A DNA stretch of 64,000 nucleotides from Dermatemys mawii (GCA_007922305.1 ML677326.1:50872460-50936459); one strand, 5' to 3'; positions 45,896-59,560 are shown, numbered from the stretch's first letter. The notes: generated from the letters alone by a model not told the origin. A program made the numbers and translations.

Positions 45896-47999
45896 ATTTC
45901 TCCACGGAAATTTTTAGCAGAGATATGCAGCTATTGAAGTTATCTAGACTGGCTTAATATATTTTTTATAGTCAATCTTGCAATCAATTATATTCATAAA
46001 ACTCTATTTTAGCATCTTTTCACTTTTGGCAAGAAAACTTGTTTCGCCTGGAAACTGCGAGACTTATTCTAAAGGTAAAAGAAGTAGTTTCTGTACATTG
46101 TGAAGAAAATCCACAGAACTGTTTTTGAGTTATAGATCACTGAAATCTATTCTGATCTGAAATTCTGATTTTTATAAAAGAATTCTTTGTTTTTCTACAG
46201 CTCATAAACAACTTGTTACAATCAGTTCAGATTTTCTAAATACATAAACATCTTCATTCCAATTTCAACAAAAAATATAACCATCCAACTAACAATCTTA
46301 TCCCGATTCCATAAATGTAAATAGGAGTATTTTGCCATTGCCTTCATTGTGCACACTTAGTCCATAAACCAGTTTCCCTCAATTGCTTGGTTGCAGCTTA
46401 GTAGGAACAGGACTGCCCTACTATTGCCAACAGCTAACAGTGCTCTTCTTTTATACGAAAGGATTGAGGTCTGTGCTTTTGAAGTGGTAGAATCAGAGTT
46501 CTGTGCTCAGCTCTGCAGGTCTCTGAAGCTTGTTAAAAGTTTTTATTACACTTGACTAATTTTAAAACTAAGATAGCAAAGCTATTTTTCCCTAACTGAA
46601 AAGCCACAGCATTTGATCCTTTTATTTTTATATTATTCTAAGAGAAGCAGGATGAAATATCTGGCATTTTTGGGACAAACCCAATTTAAAGGTGTAATTC
46701 AGTAACAATTTACAGATATAGTATCAGTTGTTTTGTATTTTGCTGATTTTTCTGAAATATTCTGTGGCCTTCGTTAAGTTGGTGCTGACATACTGAGTGA
46801 ATTTTGCAGGTTTATGTCTTAAATTACACTAGAGGTACTTTACAAATATAGCTGGTGTTCTCATTATGAGCTGTTAGTATACGTGGAAAAATGTATTGAA
46901 AATGGCTTAGGTAAAAATTGATATTGGAAAGTGAATGCACAAACTTTTTTTATGATAATAGCAGCAGATCTGCTATTGTACTAAACAGAAGACAACAAAT
47001 TATTAAGTTTAACATAGCACTGCAATTCACAAATGTAAGTGGCAAATGCAATTGTGTTGTCGTTAGCAAAGAAAAAAATAGAGTGAACAAATGATCAATA
47101 TAAAGCCTAAGAGATTTTTTTCCTAAAATATCAAGAACTTAAACAAGATGTAAATAAAGCATAGAAAATACACAGACTATTGATTTATCCTGTTGTGGTA
47201 CCCATTGTCTATGACTTGTTAAACTATAACAATGAAGAACAGTTATGTTGCATTTTCGCATACAGTACTGAATCTCTAATTTAAATTATCGATGGGAACT
47301 TGAGCAGCAGGTATTTTCTCAACACCAATAATGTATACCTAGTAAACCCTCGAGGAAGTTAATTTTCTAAAGAAATAAATCTTCTAGTGAAATACTTTTA
47401 CAAAAGTGTGCAGGTGGAAAATTCCAAAATACTGTGTATGTGCAGTGATTTTATTAAGGGTATAGAAAAAGAATCTTCTTAACTTTATTTTCTAGCCAGA
47501 TTTAATGATTTTGTCCATGTGTGTTTTCCATGCTATTGCATACTATTTATTTCTAAGTAAATAAACAGTTAAAAAACCTAAGAGCTAGACTGTAACTGTT
47601 TCATAGAGGAATGGGTGATGCTTAATATGCCTTTCCCCCAACCCTGCAAAGGCTTCTCAAAGTTGCACAGTCCCCCTGGGTTGAGGGGAAAGCAGGGATT
47701 ATTCTCTCTGTTCACCCTTAAGGGGCTTATGTCACACCCAGATTGGATGAGTAGAGAACACCATGGTAATACCATACAGTAGAGATGCTACAGCAGCAGA
47801 AGAAGCTGGAAGCATGTTGCGTGCACATGCGGCGGAGGAAAGTAAAAACCAGTGAAACTGCTACCCTTATTCTTTCCTTTGCCCCGAGCAGCACTGTGGA
47901 TCAGCTGAAAGTTTAAGGGAGCAAAGTTAATGGAGTAAATGTTCTGCTTCAAGTGTGACAGTGGAATTTGGGGTTCAAAGCAGGGCAGTCATGTGAAAC

Positions 48000-48180
48000 C
48001 TGCGACTGTTGGGGGGTATTGGTAGAGGTGGGTGCCGGGGGAGAACAGGGGCCTGGCCACACAGGAAGCTGGGGTGGAGCATGTGTGGTTCAGTGCAGGG
48101 GGAGAGTTTAGACGAGAGATTTTGGGGCTGTGGGCAGGGCAGGGGAGGGAGAGCTCTGGGTGCCCTCAGGAAAATTATGG
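48000..48180 (+). repeat. G-rich low-complexity patch
   Basis: Many runs of three or more G occur on the plus strand in an AT-rich setting. This includes several closely spaced runs ('gcagggcaggggaggg'), enough to allow quadruplex formation in principle. Confidence 0.5.
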
Positions 48181-48659
48181 TTCTGGCCGTGCCTGGGTGT
48201 GTTGCAGTAAGAGACATTCATTGATCACAGTTAGCTTCGGCATTTGAACTAAGTGAAGCAAGGGCATCCACAAGACAAAGCAAGCTCACATTTCTGCATG
48301 AATAGTGATACAGAGCACTAGGTGAGAAAGGTCAAAAATTGACTGGGTTGTCCCTGCACCATCCAGTCATACAGAATAATGTGTTTATTAAATTTTGAGA
48401 TAAGCTGTGTTCCAGGCACTGATGAAGACAGAAAGTTGAATAATCCTTATGGGAATTACAAATAGCTCCTTCAAAAGCAGTACCACAATGTATTATTTTA
48501 TATAATTGTGTTTCATAGCTAATGGATTCAGAATATATGGGACAGTGTTGGTAATAGTTTATAATATGGCTGGGTTTGGGTCTGGGAGGAAAATTGTTAT
48601 TGGGTGTTTGAAAAGTGATATTATTTGACATATGAATTAACTTTACCATTTGCTCCTAT

Positions 48660-48800
48660 AACTTGGAAGGTGTGGCAGGTGCTGGGGTGGGGGAACATGG
48701 CTGCTGAGAGACAGGAGCCTGAGGGGGTGCCGCAAGTGCTGGGGAGGGCAACATGAGGGGCGCTGGGGGTGCATGGGAGGTACAGATGCTGAGGGGGAGA
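48660..48800 (+). repeat. G-rich patch with short internal repeats
   Basis: The words 'gtgctgggg' and 'gctgaga/gctgaggggg' recur two or three times within 140 bp. No coding potential is credible. Confidence 0.45.
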
Positions 48801-48879
48801 GGGCAGTACCAGGTCATAGAGGAATAAAGAAGGAAGGAAAGAAGAAATTACACAATACAAAGGAGAGTAAAGATTTTAT

Positions 48880-49326
48880 GTTTTACAGCTACATAAAAAA
48901 ATGAATATACAAGGGGAGAAGGACACCGGTGACCTTGGCTTACTAAATAAAAGATGACATTAGCCCCACTGATTGTAAAATTACAATATGTGTGCATTTA
49001 GAGGACATGAACAATGAATGCTTGGCAAATAATTGCAATTTTTTGTAAGCTAAAAATGGGCAATGGATAGCACAACGAAGATGTTAAAGTTGTTATCCAG
49101 TATTCGACAGCCTTGTTGACCCTTCAGGCTGCATTACCTTTTGTCCATGTAACAGCTATGGAAAATGTACTATAAATGCTAGCTATTATTAAAGAAAACC
49201 CATTTCGCTTTATATTTTGCTGGTTTGGACTGAGAGGCCATAGAAAGACAGGGCTCCTTACCACATGCTGCTTGCAAATAAACCTTTCTGATATTTGGAC
49301 TCCATTGTCGTAATTCGCTGTCAACA
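48880..49326 (+). mobile_element. Probable LTR of a retroelement
   Basis: Promoter-like and polyadenylation signals are spaced as in an LTR: 'actataaatgc' at about 49169, then 'gcaaataaacctttctga' with AATAAA near 49277, then an end at 'cgctgtcaaca' (49326). The left boundary is a guess and no target duplication was found. No gag or pol follows. A host promoter or a chance arrangement cannot be excluded. Confidence 0.42.
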
Positions 49327-50482
49327 CAATAACCAGCTGTATACGATTTCTTGTTTCTATGTGCACTATGTTTTCAGTTTATTTTAGCCTGAAATGCATA
49401 TATTTAGATGGTATTTCATCCAGGAATTGAAAAAAACTACCTTAATGGGTCAGTTTTTTAGTTGAAGTTGGGCCCAGTTGTGAACTAAAAACACGTAAGT
49501 ACAGTTATACTGCACAAGACCATGTAACTCGTGAACTGCATGAAGAACTCAGAGTAATTGTATATGGCATATAATTGGTTACATACCTTGGGCCTCCTTT
49601 ACAAAAATATCCTAATGTCAATAACTACCAAATCAATTTAACTGTTGTCCATTTCCTTAATTGTTGATCCAACTACTTGACTGGATGGCAACACGCTGAT
49701 TGGTCTAGGACAGATTGCTGTCCAAATTTTAATCTTTACATGGTGCTTTGCTATAGATAATCACATTACCAGTACAGGTATCCAACTTAGTTCCTAAGGC
49801 CATGTCTATACAAGCACTTTCTGTACAGAAGGCTGGGATATACATTTACTGCACTTTCATGTGTTCACACTATCTGTGCAGACCCTGCTGATGTTCCTTC
49901 ATGCACTTTCACGTATTGCTGTTTCAGACACTGTTAAATCTAAACGATATTTGGTGAAAGTAATGTAACATGTTCTATTTAACCCTTTGCAAATATTAGG
50001 TATTTAACTAAAATATCCTTAGAAGTTGCCATGTCTGCATTCCTTTTGAATGAGCTTTTATATTGGCCTGATTCCTGTAGATGATACCTGCTTATTTAGA
50101 AACTGGCTGCAAAATATAAAAGCACAGTTCAGTCTTATTCAAGGAAAATACATTTTTCACATGAAGAAGAAAACACATTGGTAAGGGGGAAAATGTATGT
50201 GAGGCAAGAGCATCACTTTACCTATATAAAAGATTTTGGAATAAAGGTTGGGAATGAGGATTTAGAATTCAATAACTCTTCTGGAGCATGGCAATAGAAA
50301 AGACTACTTGCAGGATCATGAAAAAAGCAGGGGAAATGGATTCTCAGTTTTAAAGAGGATATCTATAAATTTACTCATTACCAAACTAAGATGCCAAGGT
50401 TGAAATGGAGATTTAGTCTGAGGATAGAGATGAAGGTGGCCCTGTGCTAAAGGATCTACAAATACAAATTATTTTTTCCATC
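49327..50482. other. No gene seen
   Basis: Mainly unique. At 49797-49930 'aaggccatgtctatacaagc' resembles the outer arm of a reptile foldback element, with no clear partner arm. Confidence 0.45.
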
Positions 50483-50490
50483 TACTAACT

Positions 50491-50797
50491 CAGTGGCACC
50501 CAAACTTTTCCTCTTATGACTCTCCTACTACAAATGGAATGTGTCTGTGCCCCTTGGCTGGGAGTGGAGTTGTATCCAGGAGCAGAGCTGCAGATGGGAG
50601 CTTGGAGCAGGGTATGAGGCCCAGCAGCCAAGAGCAGGAGCTGTAGGACAAGAACAGAGCCGGGTCTGCAGTTGTGGATGGGTGCTCAAACCAGGGACAG
50701 GACCAAAGCAGGAGAAGAGCAGGGCTGAGTGGTGCTCCCTATCCGCTCTCCATGGGGGCTGGCCATGGAGATGCACCCTACAGTTCGGGGACCACTG
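50491..50797. mobile_element. hAT-type miniature element with 8-bp target duplication
   Basis: The element is 307 bp. It starts 'cagtggcacccaaact' and ends 'agttcggggaccactg', inverted ends matching at 13 of 16 positions. The flanks are 'tactaact' (50483-50490) and 'cactaact' (50798-50805), an 8-bp duplication with one substitution. The interior is GC-rich, with overlapping frames on both strands (89 and 90 codons) that I attribute to composition. Confidence 0.9.
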
Positions 50798-53700
50798 CAC
50801 TAACTCATAAAAGGGGATAATGACTTCAAATAAGCCATACAGGAGATACTATTAGTTCAGCGTTAGCTAGATTGAAGCAGATATTGAACATGCTAGGAAC
50901 CAGGCAATACTGATGAGAACAAACCTCTGTCCTTTACCCCACATGGAAAACAGTTTCCATTTCCTTTGGTTCCACGTTAGAGTTTAGATCAGCAGAGGCA
51001 GTTTTATGAAGGAGACCTGCATGATTCCTAATTGTAATTCAGACTTCAGAAGCCTTTGCTTTTCATTCCTTTGCCCCTTACTATCTCCTACTGCTATGGT
51101 AATTGCTAGCTGATAGGAAGCATACATTTTAATCTAGACAGTGTACACTAATAACTACATTTTTGAACTAATATAGCCATTTTTTCCTACTAATACAGAC
51201 ATATTCTTATCTCCAGATAGATTTAAAATTATCACAAAGCTGTAAACAATTAAAAATGGTAAATAACAAAACTTGCACAAAACAGGACATAGTATCACTT
51301 TAATTAGTATCACTAAAAACTAGTAGAGCATGTTGTCATTACGGCTCTTCAGAATTAGAAGCTCTTAAATGAAGACCTGGGATCATGGTACAATCAGTGC
51401 CGTACCAAAAGCAATAACTATGAGCTATGTAAAATATACAAACAAGAAAGCAAAAAGATGGGCAGTGCAATTTTATTAATTACAATTTGTGTAAGGAGTA
51501 TAACATGCTGAATTGTCAGTTTGTTCCTTTCCCACATTATTGCTGATACTAAGTTTGAGTATGTCTGACTCATTACCTTTTATTCTTGGTAAATCTTATT
51601 TTAGGTTTCTTACATCATCTATACTGCTTACAATGGATCTGAAAGTATATTCCACTGAGAAGTCTGTAGAATAAATTCCACTAGCCACATTAATCAAACA
51701 TTATGCTTCTGTTTTCACTGCAGTAATGTCAGACACACAGAATGATAGAGCAGTGAAATGTTTAAAATCAAATAATCTAATAAACATCCATAATTAGGAG
51801 GATGCCAAGCCAATGTTTTAAAGCCCTCCTCCTCAAACACACACATTTTAAAGGCTCTAAAGCAGATCTACGACTTTCATTTAATTTAGAATATAGGTTA
51901 AAGGCCAGGGCCGTATACTCCCTTCAGTTGTGTGGCACCAAAGCACCCATTCATCACAAAGTGCAATCAAATGCGGCCAGAAAACCCTCTGTGCAGAAAC
52001 TGAATCTCAAGTGACACATTAGTGTTACGAGGTATATGTTGCTAAGGCAGAATTGTGATAAGTTTCTATCCCATAACATAGAGCTACACATGTACTGAAT
52101 TTTGCAGATTGTTCCAAATTTTAACCATACTGGGCTGCCTATTCTGTTTTGTCAAGAGGAGAGAGAAAGACTCCCCATCTAAATATCCTGTACCCTACAG
52201 AAATGTGCAGAGCTGGGATCCAGGTCTCCTTACTGACTGTCATTTATATTTCTGTGCACTATGGAAGCTTTATTATTAAGCAAGGTCTTATGCCCTACAG
52301 TAACATGATTTACACATTTTTACATTTTTTCCCGGAAAATCAATCCCTCTCAGAACTCTACCTTGGGATGATAAACCTCTGCATCTTCCCCAAGGCAAGC
52401 CTGTGCCCATCCAGTCACAACTGATCCCTCAATCTTCAAGAATGCAAATTATAATATTAGGAAGCATTTTTTCTCTCACTTCACACATTAATACAGTTTT
52501 TATGGCATGCTAAAAGCACATATTGCTTTTAAAGAAAAATAGACTCACAGAAGGTAACTTGTTAAATTGTTTCACAAAACCTACCATGTGTTTTCCACTC
52601 AAGATGAATGCTATTCTCTTGATTGCCACTATGCTCTTATCTATACTTTTTGCTCAAAACAGAAGAGAGAGTGAAAGTAGTAGAGCATGAGGTTTGAGCT
52701 GGGGCAGTTCAGAATTCCCAGTCATTACGGATGTTTTTTTCAAAGTCAGCTGGAATGGAGCCACTTCTGTGTCCACCAGCAGATGTCACTTGAAATCAAT
52801 GGGAACATAGTGGGTTCAGGGGATATGAACATTTTAACTGCAGAAAAATCATATACTTGCACATAGCTTAGCTACACTGAGAATTAATTTTAAAAGAATA
52901 GGAAAATGCTACTGTGCTGCACGGCACTTAATTTTCTATTTTGCGCTGGTATCTTTGAAGCAATCTTTTAATAGTGAGACAATCATTAAACTAATTTATA
53001 TGAAACAAAGAGGATTATTTATTCCTTTTATATGGCTTGCACACTAGTAGCTAGTAGAGTAATGAACCAAATCCGAGGATATTAGTTTAGCTTTGCATAA
53101 AACTGCTACTTTATTAGACAGCAAATTTACCCTTAAGAGTTATTTATATCTCACTAACCACAAGCCTCACACCTGGGTTTGGCAGCACTTGGCAAGCATT
53201 CTTAATGAGTTCACTAGTGTTTCCATTTAAATTGCTTACACTAATAATTGGGATGTTACTTTTTTTGTAGAAAAAAGTACAAACTTAAATGTAGTGGATT
53301 ATAAAGGTCAATGACATCTAGTACTTTTTGTGCTAATATAGTTTGACACTATTTGCTAAAGAAAAGGGGAGAGAACAACTTATACAAAAATAAATCTTTC
53401 TCTGAATCTTTGTCGGAGTGGCATAACTTCATAAATAATGTTTCACTTCATGACTTTATATTTATTTATAAAAAGTTATTTTCTACCTATAAACATTTTA
53501 TAGAAAGGAATGAATCACAGTCAGAAACAAACCAGTTTGAGAGCACCATTTTTCATTCACACTGTTTGATTTGTGATTTTTCAATCACGGAGCATGTGAA
53601 ACATCAGCCCTACATTTAAAAGCTAGGGTGCTTGAAAAAAATAAAGTGTGGCCTATTTTTCAAATTAGTTATAGTTGTTGAGAACTTACAACTGCCTTTC

Positions 53701-54114
53701 GGATCAATGGAATTTTTGGATTCCTAACACTTATGAAATGAAGGTGTCATCAGAAAACTTTGGTAAGGATTACATACCTTCATTCAAAGCCCATTTTAGT
53801 CATCATGACTCTTTCCATTGACTTCAATGGAAACTGGATCCGGTCTTTATGTCTCAATCACGCAAACGTGCTGTTCATGTTCCTAACATTGTTGACTTTG
53901 CTGAGACTGCTCAGATGAGTATTAATAAGCATGTGCAAAACTGTTTTCAGGACCTGGTCTTTAGATTATAAGCACTGCAGGACAGGGATATAACATATAT
54001 ATAATGTATTACTATTATTTTACAGGGCCTAGAAGTGTGCTAGGCACTTCACTATATCTCTATCATCTATATATATTTATTGTGAAATGCCTAATGCACT
54101 TGTGAACCCTGTAA

Positions 54115-54141
54115 AATAATAATAATAATAATAATAATAAA
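54115..54141 (+). repeat. (AAT)n microsatellite
   Basis: About nine AAT units, next to an inverted pair of 'attattttacagggcc' (about 54012) and 'accctgtaaaataat' (54106-54120), probably the ends of a small foldback repeat. Confidence 0.85.
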
Positions 54142-54700
54142 CAATAATGAGTTTAAAAGATCTAATATGTGTGTAACATAACATTCACTATGATTAGTAA
54201 TAAAAAGATTTTAAATAATTCGAAGTATTTGTGGCACATAACTGTTAGACTACATCATCAACCAAAAGTATTTATTCCACAAGTTACACATTTTATTATA
54301 AATGGCTCATCGTAGAACATATTTACAAGCTTTAACCATTGACTGTTTTAATAATGTATTTTTCAAAGCATTATAGCATAGCAATAACTACTATGTGTTA
54401 TTAATATTTCAGAAAATATCTATAGCCAGCTATTTATCATTTATAATATACTTCACAAAAGCATTATAAAACATTTACTAAGTACTTATAAATAATTTTT
54501 AGGTTACTATTAGCATGTATTATAAATATATTATTAATCCTTTCTAAATTATTGAAAGGCAATCCTTGAAACGGAACATGAAAATAGACTCATTTTAACA
54601 GTGGCATTTTGTCACTCACAAATGCTCATCCAAAATGGATAGCACATTATATTTCTGGAGGTCCTAGTGGTGCCAAACTTGCAGCATCTGAAACAGAAGC

Positions 54701-54702
<2 letters not shown>

Positions 54703-54736
<34 letters not shown>
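54703..54736 (+). repeat. (GA)n microsatellite
   Basis: Seventeen uninterrupted GA units. Confidence 0.95.
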
Positions 54737-54739
<3 letters not shown>

Positions 54740-55607
54740 AGAAAAGACAGAGATTATAGTCCTAATCTTGCTTTGACCAAAGTTAATAGTAAAACTCCCA
54801 TTGTCTTCCATGGGAGAAAAAAATCAGGCCCCCAAACTGGATAACTAGCTACTGTTAATTTAGTGTGAGAATCCAACAAAAGAGGTGCAAAACACAATGC
54901 TTTTACTTTGCAGGGATTCATTCAAATACTAACCCAAAATTCTGCTTTGGGACATAATCAAAATTCATCAACTGAAAATTATTCTACGCTGCCATGTTTC
55001 CTGCCTCTGTATCAGTCCCATGTGATTGTACAAATTTTACAATTTCTCTGCATAACCATAAATTCACCAACTGAAGACTCCAGCCAAAAGTTGCAATAAC
55101 TTTTCACAAACTTTCTGATAGCCAAAATCTGTGTTTGTAGTGAAATCCAGAGGCAAAGATATTTTGCATACTCAGGATGTTTACTGTGAATATTTTGCAT
55201 AATAAGCAAATCCTCATTTGAACAATTACAAAAAAGACTATTTTTCATGCAATACAGTTGCAGAGATCAGCACTGAAAAATAGAGATTTTATACTGGACT
55301 TTAAATTTGGGAGAAAAAAAATACAAGGAACAGATCATGATCATTTTGAAGGCACAATTCTAAAATAGGTAATAGTTAGATCTTTTCTCCCCCCTTCTGG
55401 ATTAGATATGGGATCACTCATTACTTCTTCTTCCCCCAAGCCTATGTTAGGTAACTCAAAACTGCTCAATTTATCCCTGTCTTTTTCAATGCTATTATTC
55501 CCAGAAGTATCAAAGAACAGTCACTTCATTAGCATAACTGATGCATAAAAATCTCAAATGTTCTGGAAGATGTAGGAAAAGCAACATAACAATTGTTTGG
55601 ATACCTT

Positions 55608-56555
55608 AAGAACATAAGAATGGCCATACTGGATCAGACTAATGTAGGAAAGCTACAGCTAGCCAAGAATCCCATCTTCCAACAGTGGCCAGTGTCAAAT
55701 GTTTCAGAGGAAGTGAACAGAACTGGGCAATTTATCTAGCGATCCATTCCCTACTATCCAGTCACAGCTTCTGGTAGTCAGAGGTTATGCAGATAAAGTC
55801 TATACCATCTTGACTAATAGCCATTGATGGACCTATCCTCTATGAATTTCATTTTTTTTTTAATCCAGTAATACTTTTGGCCTTCATAACATCTCTAGCA
55901 ACAAGTTCTGTAGGTTGACTGTCTATTGTGTGAAGAAACACTAGTTTATGTTTATTTAAAACCTGCTGCCTATTAATTTGATTGGGTGACCCAGGTTCAT
56001 GTGGGAGGTGAAAAATTAAATACTTTCCTATTCACTTTCTCAAACATTCATCATTGTATTGAACTTCATCATATCCACCCTCAGCAATCTTTTTTTCAAG
56101 CTGAACGGCCTCAGACTTTTTAATCTCTCTTCATGTGGAAGCCGTTCCATACCCCAATCAGTTTTGTTGCACTTCTCTGTACATTTTTCAATTCTAATCT
56201 TATCTTTTTTGAGATGGGGTGACAGAACTAGTATTCAAGATGTGGATACCTTGTATTTATATAGTGCATTATGATATTTTCTATCTTATAATCTATCCTT
56301 TTCCCTAACATTTAGTTAGCATATTTCACTGCTGCTGCACATTGAGCAGATGTTTTCAGAGAACTATCCACAATGACTCCAAGATCTTCCATTATTTGTG
56401 ATTATGTTTCCCAGTGTGCATTACTTTACATTTATCAACATTGAATTTCTTCTGCCATTTTTTTTGCCAAGTCACCTAGTTTTCACTGGTCCCCTTGTAA
56501 CTCTGAGCAGTAATTTTGTATTATCTCCAAACTCTGCCACATCACTGGTAACTTA
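55608..56555 (-). mobile_element. CR1 LINE, 3' part, diverged
   Basis: The antisense tail 'aagaacataagaatggccat' at 55608 leads into a collinear but strongly diverged CR1 3' half up to about 56555 ('caaactctgccacatcactg', antisense of the region just before the YADD box). No frame of useful length survives on the minus strand. Confidence 0.85.
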
Positions 56556-56849
56556 TCTTACCTAAGAACTACTTGCTAGAATCTACTTTAGGTGGTTAGA
56601 ACTCAGAATAAATTACATGAAAGAAATCTTATGCCATGCTTTTTATGAGCCAAAGAAATAAAACCATTGCAAGTTATAGTCATGAAATACATGGAAGCTG
56701 AATCTCAGGAACGGGAAATAGGAAAATTGCAAGATCTTTTAATATGAATTATTAATTAACTATCCTCTCATACATCATGTACTTTTCCATTTTCACCCTC
56801 TTTTCAATTTCTTACCATAGGCAGAGAGATTTTCTCATTTTAAAACAGT

Positions 56850-56930
56850 AATAATTAATAATAACTTGCATTTACATAGCACATTTTATCCCAAAGGCTC
56901 CTAGAGTGCTTTATAAACATAAAATGAAGT
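56850..56930 (-). mobile_element. MIR/LINE-tail-like fragment
   Basis: 'acttgcatttacatagcaca' and 'agagtgctttataaacat' read, on the minus strand, like the 3' end of MIR or a related SINE/LINE tail ('ttataaagcact'). The piece is short and old. Confidence 0.4.
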
Positions 56931-57663
56931 AAAAAATATACTTTAGTATATAGGAAGTGAAAAAAACATCACATAAATGCAATGTTTAGAGTGGAGGACC
57001 ACTGACACAAGTTAGAAATGACTATGAAACCTTAATTCTGTTCTGTTTTGCCTAAATTCTGTAATACAGGGTTGCTTTTGATCTCTCATGATCAGTGCAT
57101 GAGCCAGATCGAAGCCCACTTAAACCAATGAGAGTCTTTCCATTGACTTCAATGGGTCTGGATCAAGTCTATACCAAGAAGTCTTTAAAGTAAATGAAAA
57201 ACTGATGCAAGTGAGATCAGCATCATATGCACAGACTTCAATACTTCAATGAAATCATTGACATTATTTCCATTGACTTTAATGGGGCCAAAATTTCACA
57301 AATCGAATTTTAAAAGTGCCTGTTCACCTTTAAAGTCCACAAGTGGTCACCCAAAAGACAGCAGCTTTAGCCGAACTGTGATCATTAGCACCACGCTAAG
57401 TTCTACCACAAAAGAAAGATAATCACCTACTGAACTCATAACAGCACTTCCTGCAGCTCCTACTGTTCCCTTTAGGTACCATATCAAGGACATAGTTGAC
57501 CCTACCCCTACTTTGCATATGAGAAACAACAATCACAGCATAGCTGAAGATATTATCAGTGAGACTTTTTTTAAAAAAATAAATGAACACCAGCAACATA
57601 CTTCATGTCCCACCTACCCAGGATAGGGAAAGGGTGGGAGAAGGAGAGGAGTTCATTGAGTAT
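56931..57663. other. No gene seen; several short MITE-like pieces
   Basis: At 57125-57165 and 57255-57295 the phrase 'ttccattgactt(c/t)aatggg' recurs with surrounding sequence typical of short palindromic reptile repeats. Confidence 0.45.
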
Positions 57664-59560
57664 TAAGAACATAAGAACATACAAATGGTCATAGTAAGTC
57701 AGACCAAAGGTCCACCTAGCCCTGGATCCTGTCTTCTGACAGTGGCCAGTGCCAGGTGCCCCAGAGGGAATGAATAGATAATCATCAAGTCATCTATCCC
57801 CTATCATCCATTCCCAGCTTCTGGCAAACAGAGTCCAGTGACACCACCCCTACCCTTCCTGACTAATAGCCATTGATGACTCTACCCTCTATGAACTAAT
57901 CTAGTTCCTTTTCGAACCATGTTATACTCTTGGCCTTCACAACATCTTTTAGCAAAGAATTTCACAGGTTGACTGTGCATAGTGTGAAGAAATACTTCCT
58001 TTTGCTTATTTTGAACCTACTGTCTATTAATTTCGTTTGATGACCCCTAGTTCTTGTTATGAGAAGGAGTAAATAACACTTCCTTATATATTTTCTCCAC
58101 ACCAGTCATGATATTATAGACCTCAATCATATCCCCTGTTAATCTTCTGTTTTTGAAGCTGAAAACTCTCATTCTTATTAATCGCTCCTCATATGGAAGC
58201 TGTTCCATACTCCTCATAATTTTTGTTGCCCTTTTCTGAACCTTTTTTCAATTCTATTATATCTTTTTTGAGATATGGTGAACACATCTGCATCCAATAT
58301 TCAAGATGTGGGTTTATCATGAATTTATAGAGAGGTATTATGATACTTTTTGTCTTATTATCAATCCTTTTCTTAACGGTTCCCAACATTTTCTTTGCTC
58401 TCTTTGCTTTTTTGACTGCCTCTGCACATTGAGATTTTCAGAGAACTATCCATAATGACTCCAAGGTCTGTTTCTTGAGTGGTAACAGCTAATTTGACCC
58501 CATCATTTTATATGTATAGTTGGGAATATGTTCTCCAATGTGCATTACTTTGCATTTATCAACATTAAAGTTCATCTGCCATTTTGTTGCCCAGTCACCC
58601 AGCTTTGTCAGTCTGCCTAGAACTTAATTATCTTGAGTAATTTTGTACCATCTGAAAAATTTTGCCACCTCACTCTTAACCCCTTTTCCCAAATCATTTA
58701 TGAATATACTGAACAGCACTGGTTCTAATAGAGACTCTTTGGGGACACCACTATTTACCTCTCTCCATTCTAAAACTGACCATTTATTCTTACCTTTTGT
58801 TTCCTATCTTTTAACCAGTTACCAATCAATGGGAGCACCTTCCTTCTTGTCCCATGACAGCTTACTTTGCTTAAAAGCCTTTGGTGAGGGACCCTGTCAA
58901 AGGCTTTCTGAAAACCTAAGCATACTATATCCACTGGATCCCCCTTATCCACATGCTTGTTAACACCCTCAAAGAATTCTAGTAGATTGGTGGGGCCTGA
59001 TTTCCCTTTACTAAAACCATGTTGACTCTTCCCCAACAAATAGCATTCATCTGTGTCTGACAATTTTGTTCTTAACTATAATTTCAACCAGTTTTCAGAG
59101 TACTTCAGTCAGGTTTACAGGCCTATAATTGCCGAGATCACCTCTGGAGCCCTTTTAAAAATATGTGTCACATTAGCTATTCTGCAGTCATTTGGTACAG
59201 ACGCTGATTTAAATGATTGGTTACAGACTACAGTTAGTAGTTCTGCAATTTCATATTTGAGTTCCTTCAAAACTCTTGGATGAATACCAACTGGTCCTGG
59301 TGACTTATTACTGTTTTGTTTATCAATTTTGTTCCAAAAACTCCTCTAATGACACCTCAGTCTGGGACAGTTCCACAGATTTCTTCAGATTTGTCACATA
59401 AAAAATAGCTCAGATTTGGAAATATCCTCATCTGTGAAGCCCAATGCAAAGAATTCATTTAGTTTCTGTGCAATTACCTTATCATCCTTCAGTGCTGCTT
59501 CAGCATCTTGATTGTCCAGTGACCCCACTGGTTGTTTAATAGGCTAACTGTGTCTGTTCA
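57664..59560 (-). mobile_element. CR1 LINE, longest copy in the window (about 1.9 kb)
   Basis: It runs from the antisense 3' tail ('aagaacataagaacatac') to the linker upstream of the reverse transcriptase ('gtccagtgaccccactggtt', about 59516). The minus-strand frame 59063-58770 holds 'LLGKSQHGFSKGKSGPTNLL' and motif A as 'VDIVCLGFQKAFDRVPH'. The catalytic aspartate of LDF is glycine (GGT at 58916-58914). The C-terminal piece at 58389-58189 has 'RIDNKTKSIIIPLYKFMINP'. Stops and frameshifts separate the pieces, so it is inactive. The endonuclease domain is missing. Confidence 0.92.

Larger units (their letters stand above)
45896..48879. other. No gene seen; AT-rich, with two G-rich patches
   Basis: 46-47.6 kb is AT-rich and repeat-poor. 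The G-rich patches at 48000-48180 and 48660-48800 have runs such as 'ggggtggggg' and short near-repeats ('gtgctgggg'). Frames on both strands there reflect composition. The stretch at 48240-48640 may be old LTR-retroelement sequence but cannot be assigned. Confidence 0.4.
50806..55607. other. No gene seen; repeat-poor block
   Basis: About 4.8 kb without LINE or LTR pieces. It contains a MITE-like stretch near 53800-53970 ('ccattgacttcaatggaaac') and the AAT and GA microsatellites listed separately. Frames are under 92 codons and unrecognised. Confidence 0.5.

Noticed and set aside
48332..48649. 105-codon minus-strand frame as retroelement protein
   Set aside because: The region may be old retroelement DNA, but the translation shows no gag, protease, RT or integrase motif.
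50528..50810. Overlapping 90- and 89-codon frames
   Set aside because: They lie almost entirely inside a hAT miniature element and reflect its GC-rich composition.
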